A stretch of 64,000 nucleotides of DNA. Origin: Diospyros lotus. Its lineage: Eukaryota > Streptophyta > Magnoliopsida > Ericales > Ebenaceae. A program made the position numbers and the translations under genes. Location: assembly GCF_014633365.1 (NCBI RefSeq), contig NC_068346.1, positions 31,662,639 to 31,726,638 on the forward strand, read 5' to 3'. Of the stretch, positions 11,649-24,301 are shown in pieces; the first letter of the stretch is position 1, and each line of letters opens with the position of its first letter. The notes below the pieces were generated by a model. That model was not told the origin of the DNA. It saw only the letters and a program-made list of their open reading frames with translations, and searched no databases.

Positions 11649-12177
11649 ATATCTGAGGGGTACTTATAATGTTGGCTTAGTCTATAAACATTATATTGAT
11701 AGTGTGAAACTTAAGGGTTTTACTGATTTTGATTATGCAGGTGATACAGATAATAGGAAATCTACATCTTCCTATGTGTTCACTTTGTGTGATTCTTGCA
11801 TTAGTTGGAAGTCTCAACTCCAACATATTATTACTCTCTTTACCACCAAATCTAAATATATTGCTTCCACGGAAGCTATCAAAGAAGCTTTATGGTTTAA
11901 AGGTTTACTTAATGAACTATGTGTTTTAAGTGAAAATGTGATTGTTTATTTAAATAGTCAATCAGCAATACATTTGTGTAAGAACCTTGTTTTTCATGAA
12001 CGCACTAAGCACATTGATGTTAGACTTCACTTTATTCGTGATATTGTGTCTCATGATAATATTAGACTTAAGAAAGTTCTCTCATATTATAACCCTTCAG
12101 ATATGGGAACTAAGGTGCTCTTATTGGTAAAATTTAGAAGTTGTCTTGCTTTTCTAAATATTGGTAACGGTATGTAA
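11575..12177 (+). pseudogene. copia RNase H
   Basis: The open stretch holds the copia RNase H with HWEALKWLLKYLRGT, GFTDFDYAGDTDNRKSTSSYVF, ISWKSQLQ, TTKSKYIASTEAIKEALWFKGLL and HERTKHIDVRLHFIRD. The acidic residues of the D-x-D-A-G region and the STEA Glu remain. It overlaps the RT frame by a frameshift near 11575-11648. It ends at a stop about 95 bp before the likely 3' LTR, the usual spacing. Confidence 0.85.
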
Positions 12178-12271
12178 AATCTTCCATTTACTTGGTATGT
12201 TATTTTTTTTATCGTCAATTATATGCGTATGCCTGTGTGTGCCAGTCTTATTAGGAATCAAGGTAGAGATT

Positions 12272-13319
12272 TGTTGGGTTTGTGTTTCCTAATAAGCCTA
12301 AGGCAATGATGATTATATCAGGTGCGTCTAAACTTCATAAGCTTCAGCCCGTGATTGAAGCAACAACCAAGTCCAAACACCACTTATTGGCAGCCTAGTT
12401 TAGAAGTCTAGCCATAAGCTCATTAACCAATTCTTTGGAGGAAAAATAGGCACAAGCCCATTTGCTCAAGAATTGAAAGCCCAACCTTTCCTTACCTTAG
12501 CTATCCCTATATATATGTTATGAGGGCTCTCCCTTTCTCTCATTAAGCATGGTTCCGAAACCCTAGTCCATCTTTGCTGTGTGCGACGACTTTTGATTTT
12601 TTTCCCTCTTATTCTGGCCAATCTGATTAAAGCTCTGTGCTTTGCATCCTTGATCAATTCTCAACCTTCTATTTGTTCACCTCTTTTACTCGTATTCTTT
12701 GAACCCCTATATATTAGTGATATTGCTGCTCCTTTGTGGACTCTGCTGTGTGTAGGGGAATAGGTTTGGAAAGAGGTCATTTTGGGGGGTTGGGCTTGTT
12801 CGAAGCTTGGTGGTCCTATTCTTGGTGTTGCCTAAGTGGTGTTTTGGATACCCAGATCTAAGCCTTGAATGCTTCATTATTACAGCCATTGGTGGCCGAA
12901 ACAAAGAGTTCTTTGTGTTCTTTGTATTTTTGGTATTCTGGTTATGTTCCATGTACTAACCCTTCTTTTATAGGTATTTCCGCTCACACTTCTCTTGTAT
13001 CATTTTCCTCTTTACTTTTTGTAAGCTTCCTATGGTTTTGCCTAATCCCTAAAAGGCAAGAGGTTTCACATAATCCTTAAAAAGACAATGGTTACGCCTC
13101 ATCCTTTTAAAAGGCAAGGTTTTTGTTAAGGCTAGAAAACTATTGTAAAGTGGTTATAGCCGATCCCAATTAAAAAGTTATTTAGTGAGTTGCTTGAAAT
13201 CCTTGGTGAGGAACCAATGTAGTGGAGTAGGCTGCGTGAGTATAACCATTATAAAATATGTGTGCTACATTATTTATTTCTACCTTTCATTTCAACAAGC
13301 TAAGTTTTTATTTCCAACA
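12272..13319 (+). repeat. Probable 3' LTR of the plus-strand copia element
   Basis: The purine run aaggtagagatt immediately precedes TGTTGGG, the usual polypurine-tract/LTR junction of copia elements. A TATA-like ctatatatat lies near 12508-12518. The right end is set provisionally at TTCCAACA (13319). There is no second LTR to compare, so the end is uncertain. Confidence 0.5.
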
Positions 13320-13580
13320 TTCTAAGTTTGTAGTCACAGCTATACAATTTTATCTTGTAAAGCTCATTTTCATTCAAGTCATATTTTCATCATTATTTCT
13401 TTAAGTGCCAAGAGTTAAACCTTTTAATAAAATATTTTATAACTATCTTTCAAGGGCTCTAAAATGTCAAAAAGTTTTATTTGCATAAAAGGAGTTTAAA
13501 TTGAAAAAAAAAATTTAAAACACCCTAATACGCCATAGTGCAAAAAGACAAAATAGAAGGAAAAAATTAATTAATTAAAT

Positions 13581-13846
13581 GGCCAACTAGACTAATATAT
13601 CCTGAACTTTGGGTTAATTTTTAATTTTATCATGTTTTGACCTGTGTTTCAATTTGGTTATCGAACTTTTACTTTTATTCTCAATTTAGCAAGTGTGCGC
13701 CAAAGCTTACGTGGCTGCTTATGCGGCAATTGATGTGTCAAATAACAAACAAGTTAGCAAAAACGACATCATTTATGAAGCAAAGGTCAAAACAAGATAA
13801 AATTGAAATTTGACCCAAAGTTTAGGATATATTAGTCTATTCAGCC
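13581..13846. mobile_element. MULE-type MITE (266 bp)
   Basis: Terminal inverted repeats of about 33 bp begin GGCCAACTAGACTAATATAT on the left and GGCTGAATAGACTAATATAT on the right (reverse complement). They are flanked by the perfect 9-bp target duplication TAATTAAAT at 13572-13580 and 13847-13855. A 9-bp duplication is the mark of Mutator-like elements. No coding capacity. Confidence 0.9.
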
Positions 13847-13859
13847 TAATTAAATAACC

Positions 13860-14490
13860 CTACGAGATAGAATGAGAAAAAGGCAAGCAAAATCCTTGCG
13901 ACCCAAACGACCCCAAAGGACCACAATTGAAGGCACGGCTCGCGGCCTTAGCTGCAACCTTAGCTCGTGGTCCATCCGTCCAATAAAATGCATAGGAGAT
14001 CCGATGTACCGTCAAACTATTTTCCAATAATTCGAGGGGGGTCCCACACAATACGTAAACTTAATAACTCCAACAGTTGAAAATCTTTTCAAGAAAAGGA
14101 TAAACAATCATCCATAAGAAATTACATCCCCAAAAGGGACAAGATAAATATCATCTATAAAAGATAGATATCATCCATAACAATCCTAGTCCTAGCCAAA
14201 CTAGGAATAATCAAGATAAGCATTATCTACAAGAATCATAATCCTAGGCTACTTTGATTACTTCATACTCCTCTATATATAGGTAGACACGCATTCGAAA
14301 AAAGGTACATCTTTGATACTGGTGTAAATACTGCTCTTGGGATTTTTATTACTCTCAGTTCTGACTTAAGCATCATAGTGTTTACATGGGGACCCTCTCG
14401 CCCCCTCTGATTGTTTTCTTCCTTACAGACTCAGATGACTTGACGACGACGTTTCCTTGTTGAATAAATTCATTGTTGTATGTTGGAAAC
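13860..14490 (+). repeat. LTR-like remnant
   Basis: The segment has a promoter-like ctcctctatatataggtaga near 14270-14289, followed by text typical of a retrotransposon LTR R/U5 region and a short terminal-like TGTTGGAAACAACA at 14478. No partner copy or target duplication was found, so this is a weak call. Confidence 0.3.
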
Positions 14491-15787
14491 AACACACCCA
14501 ATTCACCTTTTTCTTAGGTGTATATTATTTCTTACACTAATGTTCCTTGTTCTTACTTGAGGTTAACAATATCTCATTATGAAATTTATTGCTACATGGT
14601 ACACCATTTCCACTTAGGTGTAGTCAATGATCATTATGGACCCACCAATCCTTTGCTTTCTATTTCATTCTTTACTATGCCTCATATTGTCACTCATTGA
14701 GCTACACTTACCTCTATTCCTAGTCATCATTAGACCTCTCTTGGTTTCTAACCATCTCATCCGTACCAGGGTGCTTAGTACATCTAGTCTAATATGTCTT
14801 GTTTGAGACTATTTGTCTTGAATTTCTCTCCATCAGGCACAATGACATCCCTTTTGAGACCAAAATATTCCATCTCTTTAAGGTAACACTTACCTTTGGA
14901 ATTTTCATGAGTCTTTCATCAATTCACCATCTAAGCTTGACTTGTGTTTCACTACCTTCAAAGTAGTGTTCTTAGTCATTTCTCATCGAGAAAATATCAT
15001 GGCCTAGCCAACCATTTTATGTTCACGAATCCCTTGTGGACTAGGATTCCCATTTGCATTAAATCGACAAACACCTTAAGTCTCACATTGATATTTGTAG
15101 ACTTTAACTTGAGGCTAGTAAATAGTACTCAAGCTTGAGGCTAGCAGATAGTTGTAACAGCCAACCTTAGGCCTACTAAAAGCCAACCTCAAACCATGCT
15201 TTAAGGCACAAGTGCAACCCTAATCCTTGGAATCACAACAATGGACCATTACTTGTTCCAGCACACTATTCTTGTGGAATACGTTGAGAATCACAAATAA
15301 TGTCAAAAGTAGGGTGGTGAATACCAATCATGGGCTCATGCGGCCATACTCATCCACTACCGCTAGGAAATGATTGTATCCCCCTTTTACTCATGATTAT
15401 GGAGTGAGATGCAAGCTAGAAGGCAATATAAATACCATTTCGCTACCATGGTAACAACTCTCTTGAACTCTACACTCCAACATACTAATATTCTAGCCAA
15501 TTTCACATACTTTGCTCCTCATTTTTTACTTAAATATTGGAGTGACTTTCCCAAAAAAGTCTTAGGGTAGTTCTTATTGATTTTTGTTTTGTAGGAAGCT
15601 CTCAAGTTATCTTTGTCCACGTGTCACACCAACTTTCAACTTCTGTACTGAACTCCCACAAATATTGGTGGTTAATTTTTGTATCAACGTCTATATTTTC
15701 TCTAGATATTTTTATTTATTTATTTATTTATTATTTTCCAATCCAAACTTTTTTATTTATAGCTCTATAATTATAACAATTAATTAA
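14491..15787. other. Gene-free stretch
   Basis: No open frame here resembles a protein. Repeated words such as CTTGAGGCTAG (15107-15145) and TGTAACAGCC (15153) suggest old LTR sequence, but nothing can be assigned. Confidence 0.4.
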
Positions 15788-16731
15788 GGCAAAATGCACA
15801 AATATGCCCTCAAAATTTGCCCAATGAGCCATTTGGCCCCTTCAACTTTAGACTAAACCTATAATGCCCCTCAAATCTTGATTTTGGAATAAACACACAC
15901 CTCAGTTGGCAATTGGGCGCCTGTGAGTTACACATGCTATGAAAAGCCTCATCACCATCTGCAAATCTATAGGGGAGGTCGCTATGCACAAGGTTGGTGA
16001 GGCTGCCATATACAAATCCGTCAATGTGGCTAGATGTGGGTCGCCGGAAAGGGATGCAAGAGGTGGGTTGGAGAGGATAGAGGCTAGAGGTGGGCTGGTG
16101 ATGAGGAAGGAGTGCAATCGGTCCTGCGATACGAATCTTAACGTAGCATAGCCGTGATGGAGGTTGGTCAATTAGTCAATCAACATGAGGTAGGCCAGAT
16201 CAACGTCTCGAGTCTCATAGTCGTCTTTCTTATGCTTCTTCGTGCGAGGGTGGTCAATAGTTGGTCCAATGGGTCTCCTGGTCATCTTCCTCGTGCTTCT
16301 TCGCTCGAGGAAGGTCGGTTGATCGACGCGATAGGTCTCTTAGTCCTCTTTCTTGTGCTTATTCGCACGAGAGAGGTTGGCCAATCAGTGCAATAGAGGT
16401 TGTTGGTCGATTTGTCGTCTTTCTCATCCTCCTAGTCGGTGCGTTGTCGACGGTAGTATGCAGTAGGGGGTGGAATGGCTGATGGGTCAGCGATGGCAGT
16501 AACTATAGCCGTTGGAGCCTATAGTTGACTTATCACACTCATTTATTGTGTGTGTGACTTCACGAGCAATGCTCATAAGAGAAAAAGGTGCATGATTGCT
16601 CCGAAGTTGCAATGTGAGATGTGTGATTGTTCTAAAATTAAGAGTTGAGAGACATGATAGGTCCACTCTAAAGTTGAGAGGACCAAATGGCTCTAAGGGC
16701 ATAGTTGAAGAGCATATTTATACCTTTTGCC
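15788..16731. mobile_element. Non-autonomous MULE-type element (944 bp)
   Basis: The ends are GGCAAAATGCACAAATATGC and, reverse-complemented on the right, GGCAAAAGGTATAAATATGC. The exact 9-bp target duplication ATTAATTAA flanks it at 15779-15787 and 16732-16740. The interior is more GC-rich than its surroundings and contains a tandem repeat. Short open stretches exist on both strands, but none resembles a known protein. Confidence 0.88.
16187..16436 (+). repeat. Degenerate 61-bp tandem repeat inside the MULE-type element
   Basis: Four units start at 16187, 16246, 16307 and 16369 (spacings 59, 61, 62). Each begins GAGG/GAGA-GGT and ends with a TCTTTCTTRTGCTTCTTCG-like block. They are GC-richer than the flanks. 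Confidence 0.7.
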
Positions 16732-16860
16732 ATTAATTAATGCTTTTATTTTTCACAAAAGTTCTATAAGCATGTCATTGTTTTTAGCATGGTGAGATGT
16801 TAAACAAGATCACCTCTGAACAAAACAAGCGTAAAGTGTGTGATTAGCTATTGTCAAAGA

Positions 16861-17023
16861 GTAATATTATTTATCAAAATTGGAGATAGATTTTCAGTGT
16901 AGTTGGCACATTAATTTTTATTGAAAAATGAAAAGATGCAATGTAAATATGAACATCTACATCTTTTTATTTTTTAATAAAAATGTGTCAATTAAACCAA
17001 GACTAAATAAATAACATTTTGCG
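16861..17023. mobile_element. Foldback MITE-like inverted repeat
   Basis: The left arm (about 16866-16942, ending gaaaagatgca) pairs with the right arm (about 16958-17023, starting catctttttatt). Both contain a GGCACATTAATTTTTATT / GACACATTTTTATTAAA-like core. Target duplication was not resolved. Confidence 0.55.
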
Positions 17024-18290
17024 AAAGCCCGTTAATGAGCTTTACATCAAACAAAGCATTTATTATTTGGTAATTGAGCAACTGACCAGCCAGCCAATTC
17101 ATTCAATGCATATATTATATATTTCATATATACACACACACACTCTTCTGGCAATAGCCCACTGATTAACATTAATTTAAACCATACTTTTAGATTAAAG
17201 AGTTGAGGTTTGTGGCATTAATATCTTCTCTATTTAACTTAAGCCCAAGATCACAACGACAAATTAGCCTTAATAATTGATAGAAGGCCAACCCACTTGA
17301 GCCTTTAATTTAAATTATCTCCCCAAAAATGGGGTCATTGTCTAGACTTGTACTCATTACTTGCCCTACTCTCCTTCTCTTATAAAAATAGAATGTGTCT
17401 TTTAAAATATAATTTTTTTAACCTAAAAACAAAGGTAGGATGGCCGACTAAATTGCATGAAACTCTCTTACACTTAGAATTATGTATAACTTATTTTTTT
17501 TGTATTTTTAATTGCACTAAAAGATTCCATTACATTTTCTAAATATTACAATCAGTTATCATGTGTTAGTCAACCATTGACTCTGTTAATTGATCAATAC
17601 AAAATTCCGTATTTTGTTGATGTACAGAATTTTACATTTCATTGAGTTTCGTCACTTTAACTCTACCGCAACGCACAATATTAATCCCTACATTCATCTC
17701 TCATTTTGGCATTATGTATCTTGATCGTCTCGCAAATAGAATAAGTTTACGAATCGAACTCTAGATCCAAAAAATACAAAAGAAAACAAAAATAACCCCG
17801 GAGCCTCTAAACGACAATTGTGTTTAGATAGCACCAATTTTATTTTACAGAAGGCTAGGTATTTCTAAAAGATTAAGATAGTGACATTCTAAGCATGCAA
17901 ACAAGCATATGAAGGAGTGGTTGTGGCGAGGTTTAATTGGAATCAAATATCCTCACCTTGTCATTCAAATTACAAATTTGATGGCTGTAGCTTAGGGCAC
18001 GTCAACTTCAACCAAGATTGCAATCAGCAACCACCGGCTGTTGGTTGAGGGAACAAAGTAGGAAGACTTTGTCCACATAAAATATATAAATAAAAAGAAA
18101 AAGAAAATATAAAACACAGAAGTTGGGTACCCCACTTTCAGTGTCCAACTTTAGAGTGTGAAGGATCTGGTGTTCGAGCTGTCGAAGAGAATTTTTGTCT
18201 CTTTATCATTGTCATTGCTAATTGAATTTAAAGGGTAAATAAACTAATGAATTCGTACCAGATATAGTGCTTCCTAGAGATCAAAAGCGG
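17024..18290. other. Gene-free AT-rich stretch
   Basis: No coding signal or assignable repeat was found. A short CA-rich run occurs near 17131-17142. Confidence 0.5.
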
Positions 18291-18296
18291 CCCAAG

Positions 18297-18467
18297 CCTA
18301 ACTTGATGGAAGGATTGAAAGATGGATATGACCTTATTTGCCTAACTTGATAGAAGAAGTAAAAGGAATATGACCTTATTTGCCTAACTTGATAGAAGAA
18401 GTAGAAGGAATGTGACCTTATTTGCCTAATTGGATGGAAGAAGTAAAAGATGAATATGACCTTATTC
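18297..18467. repeat. 42-44 bp tandem repeat, four units
   Basis: Units begin CCTAACTTGATRGAAG at 18297, 18341, 18383 and 18425, and each contains TATGACCTTATTTG. Shorter versions recur at about 21358, 21866 and 24610 inside the larger duplicated locus. Confidence 0.85.
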
Positions 18468-18827
18468 ATACACAAAAATTCTTTAATATTTTACTGAAGT
18501 AGTATTTGTTAAAATGAGTAAGATAAGATTCTATCAAGATAATTTATCTATAAAGTTTAAGATAAGTTATTCGAATGAGGGAATGAATAAATTTATTTTG
18601 AAAGTTTAAGATAAGAAGTCATGTAAGTTCTTTCTAAAAAATTTAACAAATACAATGAAAATTACTTTTATCTAGTATATTTTTCATATCCTACCTTTTT
18701 TTGTTTATATCTTAGTTAACAAACGTTACCTTAAAAAAAATAAACATATTACTAACTATAAGGAGATCAATTTGGGTGGGTCAAAACCTTTGTAACTTGT
18801 ATTTTATCTTTAAAAAAGGGCCAACTT

Positions 18828-19314
18828 TGAAAATAATTCTTTTTTTTTTTTTACGAATTTACAATTTTTTTTAATCCTTTCAATTTTATCAACTATGTCT
18901 AAATTGATTCAAATGGATGCAATTTTATCTAACATGTAAAATCAATTTAGAGAGTGTATGTTTATGCTAACTTGGTATGTGAAGTGTCATAAAATAATAA
19001 TATTTGTGAGATCCACATATATAAGTAAAAAATAAAAATAAAAAATGAAATTTATTACACATAATCAATTTACTTTTTTTTTCTTTTTTATAGGTTACAT
19101 TTTTTTTTTATTTATATATATATATGGATCCCACAAATATTATTATTATATGATACATGACTAGTTATGTCTGCGTGAACACATTCCCTCTAAATCGACT
19201 TTACATGTTAGATAAAATTATATCGAATTAAGCTAATTTAAATTTAATTATCCAAATTAAAAGAATTAAATAAAATTAGTGATTTAAAAAATAAATTATT
19301 TTCATAATTACCCC
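18828..19314. mobile_element. Foldback element, copy 1
   Basis: Two arms of roughly 220 bp are inverted repeats of one another. For example, CATAAAATAATAATATTTGTG on the left pairs with CACAAATATTATTATTATATG on the right, around a T/A-rich centre near 19030-19110. The same structure recurs at 22446-22949 and 25201-25667. Confidence 0.75.
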
Positions 19315-19615
19315 ATAAAAAAACAAAGAACTTTGTAAGTTGCGTTTCCTCCAAGGATATTTCATGTACGGAACTGGAACTTGATAGTTTGTTTTATTCC
19401 TATTCCTTCCTTTTTTGTTAGATTGAAAATTAATGGTTTGTTTTGGCCAATCAAATTTGTGTCTATTGTTTTCATTTATTCAAAAACTTATCCTAAACTT
19501 TAATAGATATTATATAATGTCACGTAATCTCAAAATTCTATTAAAAAATCATAGCTAATCTATTCTAGCATTTCTGTCTATAAATTCACAACTTTTGTCA
19601 TTGTTATGGAGAGTA

Positions 19616-20093
19616 AAGGTGAGTAAAATTTTGATTTAAACCAAAATAACCAAATTGAATCAATTAAATTTGGCTATTCGATTCAATTCAATTTGTAGAA
19701 TGGTTTAGATTGGTTTCTAATTTTGAGTTTTTTGGTTATTTCGGTTCAATTTGCTTTTCTCTCCTAATTGAAAAAAAATTGAAATAACTAAACCGATTAG
19801 AACATAAAAAATAACGTCATTTTTTACCTAGTTAAGAATTGAGAAGGATAGATTCGGCAAAACTGTTCAATAGAACAGACATCAAGATTCCAAGGATCGG
19901 CTTCATCTTTTAGTTTATTTGTTTCATTCTCCAAATTACTTCTATTTATTTGAACTTTCTTATTTTTTATTTTTTACTTAACAATTCTAGCAATTATTTG
20001 GTTGGCTTGGTTTGATTTTTAGAAAAGATTCCATTTATTCAATTTGAATAATTCAATCAATCTGGTAACTGAACAGACTGAATATTCACCCCT
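19616..20093. mobile_element. AGGGGTGAG-type terminal inverted repeat element, copy 1
   Basis: The left end GGTGAGTAAAATT pairs with the right end AATATTCACCCCT. The interior is rich in TTCGGTTC/GAACCG words, a common style of plant hAT-like non-autonomous repeats. Copies lie at 20696-21161, 23242-23723 and 25967-26447, with a partial one at 23881-24135. Confidence 0.6.
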
Positions 20094-20103
20094 AATAGAG
20101 AGT

Positions 20104-20345
20104 GTCAAGAACCCCTCGGGATAGCTTAAGTGGTCCTCCATATAGGATCCATGAGCAGTACGATTGAGTATTAGTTGTTGCTAATCATGGGGCCAATGCA
20201 CGGGTTTCAACTCGAATTTACCTAGTCCGGTCTGCTTGCCCATGTAGGTCTATTTTGTGGTTTTTAAAGAGAATGTGACGATCCTCACCAAAAGCATTGT
20301 GTACTAGGGGTTACTCGATTTTCACGTTATAAGAAAATAGTGTGA
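20104..20345 (+). repeat. tRNA-like SINE-type block, copy 1
   Basis: It shows an A-box-like GATAGCTTAAGTGGTC and a B-box-like GGGTTTCAACTCG, followed by a shared tail ending near TACTCGATTTTC. Related blocks start at about 21168, 23735, 24143 and 26455, where the B-box-like text is GTATTCGAATCCT. No poly-A tail or target duplication was resolved, so the SINE call is tentative. Confidence 0.45.
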
Positions 20346-20695
20346 AAGAGAGAATTTAGGGTTTCCAATATTTTAAAAAAATATATAATTTTCATAATTA
20401 CCCCACCAGAAACTTTGCAAGTTGCGTTTCCTCCAAGGATATTTCATGTACGGAACTGGAACTTGATAGTTTGTTTGAGTCTTATTCATTACTTCTTGTT
20501 AGATTGAAAATTAATGGTTTGTTTTGGCCAATCAAATTTGTGTCTACTGTTTTCATTTATTCAAAAACTTATCCTAAATTTTAATAGATGTTATATAATG
20601 TCACGTAATCACAAAATTCAATTAAAATATCATAGCTAATCTATTTTAGCATTGCTGCCTATAAATTCACAACTTTTGTCATCGTTATGGAGAAT

Positions 20696-21161
20696 AGGGG
20701 TGAGTAAAATTTCAATTTAAATCGAATCAATCGAATTTGGCTATTCGGTTCAATTCAATTTGTAGAATGATTCGATTCGATTTTTAATTTTAAATTTTTT
20801 GGTTAGTTCGGTTTGATTTGGTTCGCTCTCCTAATTGAAAAAAATTGAAATAATCGAACCGACCAAAACATGAAAAACAACGTCATTTTTTACCAAGTTA
20901 AAAATTGAGAATGATAGATTCGGTAAAACTGTTCAATAGAACAGAAGTCAAGATTCCAAGGAACAGCTTCATCTTTTAGTTTCTTCGTTTTATTCTCCAA
21001 ATTACTTCTATTTACTTGAATTTCGTTATTTTTTAATTTTTTACTTTTTCGATTCTAACAATTATTTGGTTGGCTTAGTTCGATTTTTAAAAAAGATTCG
21101 ATTTATTCAATCTAAATAATTCGATCAATTTGGTAATTGAATAGACTCAATACTCACCCCT
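20696..21161. mobile_element. AGGGGTGAG-type element, copy 2
   Basis: This copy has the clearest ends: AGGGGTGAGTAAAATTTCAA on the left and, reverse-complemented, AGGGGTGAGTATTGAGTC on the right. Confidence 0.65.
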
Positions 21162-22445
21162 AATAAAGAGTGTCAAGAACCTTTCAAGAGAGCTTAAGTA
21201 GTCCTCTGTATACGGGATTCAAGTGTTAAGTATGCCAAGGTTGCGTATTTGAATCATAAAATTCTTATCCTAAACTTTAATATATGTCATATAATGTTAC
21301 GTAATCACAAAATTCAATTCAAAAGTAATACCTAATCTATACCAGCCTTATTGATAGGAGTAAAAGATGAATATGATCTTATTTGCCTAACTTGATAGAA
21401 GAAGTAAAGGATGAATATGACCTTATTTATACACAAAAATTCTTTAATATTTTACTTACTATTTTATTTAGATAATGTTTGTTAAAATGAATAAGATAAT
21501 TTATTTATAAAGTTCAAGATAAGTTATCTGAAGGGGGAAACGAATAAATTTATTTTGAAAGTTAAAAATAAGAAATCATGTGACTTTAGGTGTTTGATCC
21601 TATATTCGCGGTGCCTCATTGATCCAGAAGACGTGTTTAGTGTGCCTTGCCCCTAGGGCTGACTTTGATTTGGAGTTGTTTATTATTTTCCATTTTATGT
21701 AGCTCATTTGACTAAGTATGCCAAGATTGCGTATTCGAATCATAAAATTCAATTAAAAAATCATAAAATTTTTATCCTAAACTTTAATAGATGTTATATA
21801 ATGTTACGTAATCACAAAATTCAATTAAAAAGTCATAGCTAATCTATACTAGCCTTATTGATAGGAGTAAAAGATGAATATGACCTTATTTGCCTAACTT
21901 GATAGAAGAAGTAAAAGATGAATATGACCTTATTTATACACAAAAATTCTTTAATATTTTACTTACTATTTTACTTAGATAATATTTGTTAAAATAAATA
22001 AGATAACTTATTTATAAAGTTCAAAATAAGTTATCTGAATGGTAGAATGAATAAATTTATTTTGAAAGTTAAAGATAAGAAATCATGTGACTTTAGGTGT
22101 TTGATCTTGTATTTGCAATGCCTCATTGATCCAAAAGACGTGTTTAGTGCGCCTTGCCCCTAGGGTTGACTTTGCTTTGGAGTTGTTTATTATCTTTCAT
22201 TTTATGTAGCTCATTTGTTTTATGCTATGTTGTTTAGATCCAATCTTGTGTGGATTTTGAGTGTGTGTTTTATTGCTATGATATTATATATTGGGATATA
22301 CCTTGATTTGTGTTATGTATAGATGTTTTTTTCTCTATCTATACATATCTCTTTTACTTTAAAAAAATAAACATATTACTAACTACAAGGAGATCAATTT
22401 GGGTGGATCAAAACCTTTGTAACTTGTTTTTTATCTTTAAAAAAA

Positions 22446-22949
22446 GGGGCCAACATTGAAAATAATTTAATTTTTTTTATGAATTTACAATTTTATTCAA
22501 TCATTTCAATTTTGGTAACTATGTCTAAATTGGTTCAACTGAGTGTAATTTTATTTAACATGTAAAATCGATTTAAAGAGAATGTGTTTATGTTAACTTA
22601 ATATGTCAAATATCATAAAATAATAATATTTATAGAATTCACATGAACACATAAGTAAAAAAAATAAAAAAATATAACTTGTTGCACATAATCAGTTTAC
22701 TTTTTTTCTTTTTTTACAGGTTACATTTTTTCTTTTTCTTTTTTCTTTTTTTACTTATGTATACGTATGAATTCTATAAATATTATTATTATATGATACA
22801 TAATATGTCAAGTCAGCATAAGCATATTCTCACTAGATCGACTTTACATATTAGATAAAATTACATCTAATTAAGCTAATTTAAATCTAATTAAAAAAAT
22901 TAAATAAAATTATAAATTTAAAAAAATAAATTATTTTCATAATTACCCC
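22446..22949. mobile_element. Foldback element, copy 2
   Basis: It aligns along its length with 18828-19314, with arms inverted around a T/A-rich centre near 22680-22750. Confidence 0.75.
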
Positions 22950-23241
22950 ACAAGAAAGCAAAGAACTTTGTAAGTTGCGTTTCCTCTAAGGACATTTCAT
23001 GTACGGAACTAGAACTTGATAGTTGGTTTTATTCCTATTCATTACTTTTTGTTAGATTGAAAATTCTTTGTTTTGGCCAATCAATTTGTGTCTATTGTTT
23101 TCATTTATTCAAGAACTTATCCTAAACTTTAATAGATGTTATATAATGTCACGTAATCACAAAATTCAATTAAAAAGTCATAGCTAATCTATTTTGGCAT
23201 TTTTCCCTATAAATTCACAACTTTTGTCATTGCTATAGAGT

Positions 23242-23723
23242 AGGGGTGAGTAAAATTTCAGTTTAAAACGAGATAACAAAATCGAATTAGTTGAAATTGG
23301 TATTCGATTCAATTCAATTTGTAGAACAGTTCAGTTTGGTTTCTAATTTTGAGTTTTGTGGTCATTTCGGTTTGATTTGGTTCGCTCTCCTGATTGAAAA
23401 AAACTAAAATAACAGAACCGACCAAAACATAAAATGACTTCGTTTTTTACCAAGTTAAGAATTTAGAAAAATAGATTTGGCAGAAACTGTTCAACAGAAC
23501 AAAAGGCAAGGTGCCAAGGATCAGCTTCATCTTTTAGTTTCTTTTTTTCATTCTCCAAATTATTTCTATTTACTTGAATTTTGTTATTTTTGATTTTTTT
23601 TTTTTACTTTTTAAATTCGAGCAATTATTCGATCGATTTAGTTCAATTTTTAGAAAAGATTCAATCTATTCAATTTGAATAATTTGATCAATTTAGTAAC
23701 TGAATAAACTGAATACCGATCCT
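23242..23723. mobile_element. AGGGGTGAG-type element, copy 3
   Basis: The left end AGGGGTGAGTAAAATTTCAG is intact; the right end has decayed to ACCGATCCTT. It lies in the same flanking sequence as the other copies. Confidence 0.6.
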
Positions 23724-24301
23724 TAATGAAAAGTGTCAAGAACCCCTTGAGATAGCTTAAGTGGTCCTCTTTATGGGATTCAGATGCTAAGTATGCCAAG
23801 ATTGCGTATTTGAATCCTGGGCAATATAATTGTCTATCAAGTATTGCTAATCGAGCAGCCATGATACGAGTTTTAATCCAAATTAAAATAATCGAACCGA
23901 CCAAAACATAAAACGACTTCATTTTTTACAAAGTTAAGAATTGAGAATGATAGATTCAGCAAAACTGTCCAAATTACTTCTATTTACTTGAACTTCGTTA
24001 TTTTTTAATTTTTTACTTTTTCGATTCTAACAATTATTTGGTTGGCTTGGTTCAATATTTTAAAAAAAAAATTAATTTATTCAATTTGAATAATTCGATC
24101 AATTTGGTAATTGAATAAACTCAATATTCACCCCTAATAAAGAGTGTCAAGAACCCCTCAGGAAAGCTCAAGTGGTCCTCTATATGGGATTCAAGTGCTA
24201 AGTATGCCAAGATTGCATATTCGAATCATAAAATTCAATTAAAAAATCACAAAATTCTTATCCTAAACTTTAATAGATGTTATATAATGTTACGTAATCA
24301 C

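Larger units (their letters stand above)
9912..13319 (+). mobile_element. 3' half of a Ty1/copia retrotransposon, plus strand
   Basis: From 9912 the sequence enters a copia polyprotein in the middle of integrase (codons for PQQNGVA) and continues through reverse transcriptase and RNase H in copia order. It then reaches a purine-rich tract (12256-12270) and a likely 3' LTR beginning TGTTGGG at 12272. The 5' half is missing at the junction with the minus-strand copia LTR. Frame breaks separate the domains. Confidence 0.8.

Noticed and set aside
16154..16482. Overlapping open stretches within the MULE-type element as a captured gene
   Set aside because: They translate the 61-bp tandem repeat. 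No homology is recognised, so only the possibility of capture is kept as a finding.
18297..18467. CRISPR-like regular repeats
   Set aside because: Units are contiguous tandem copies without unique spacers, in plant DNA.
18281..18475. Open stretch with repeated QIRSYSFYFFYQVR-like segments
   Set aside because: It is the translation of the 42-bp tandem repeat. There is no start context and no homology.
23650..23922. Two similar open stretches on the minus strand (23650-23922 and 26374-26586) that look like a conserved small protein family
   Set aside because: They lie across the tRNA-like block and the AGGGGTGAG element in duplicated units, so similarity follows from DNA duplication. No motif, and other copies are not open.
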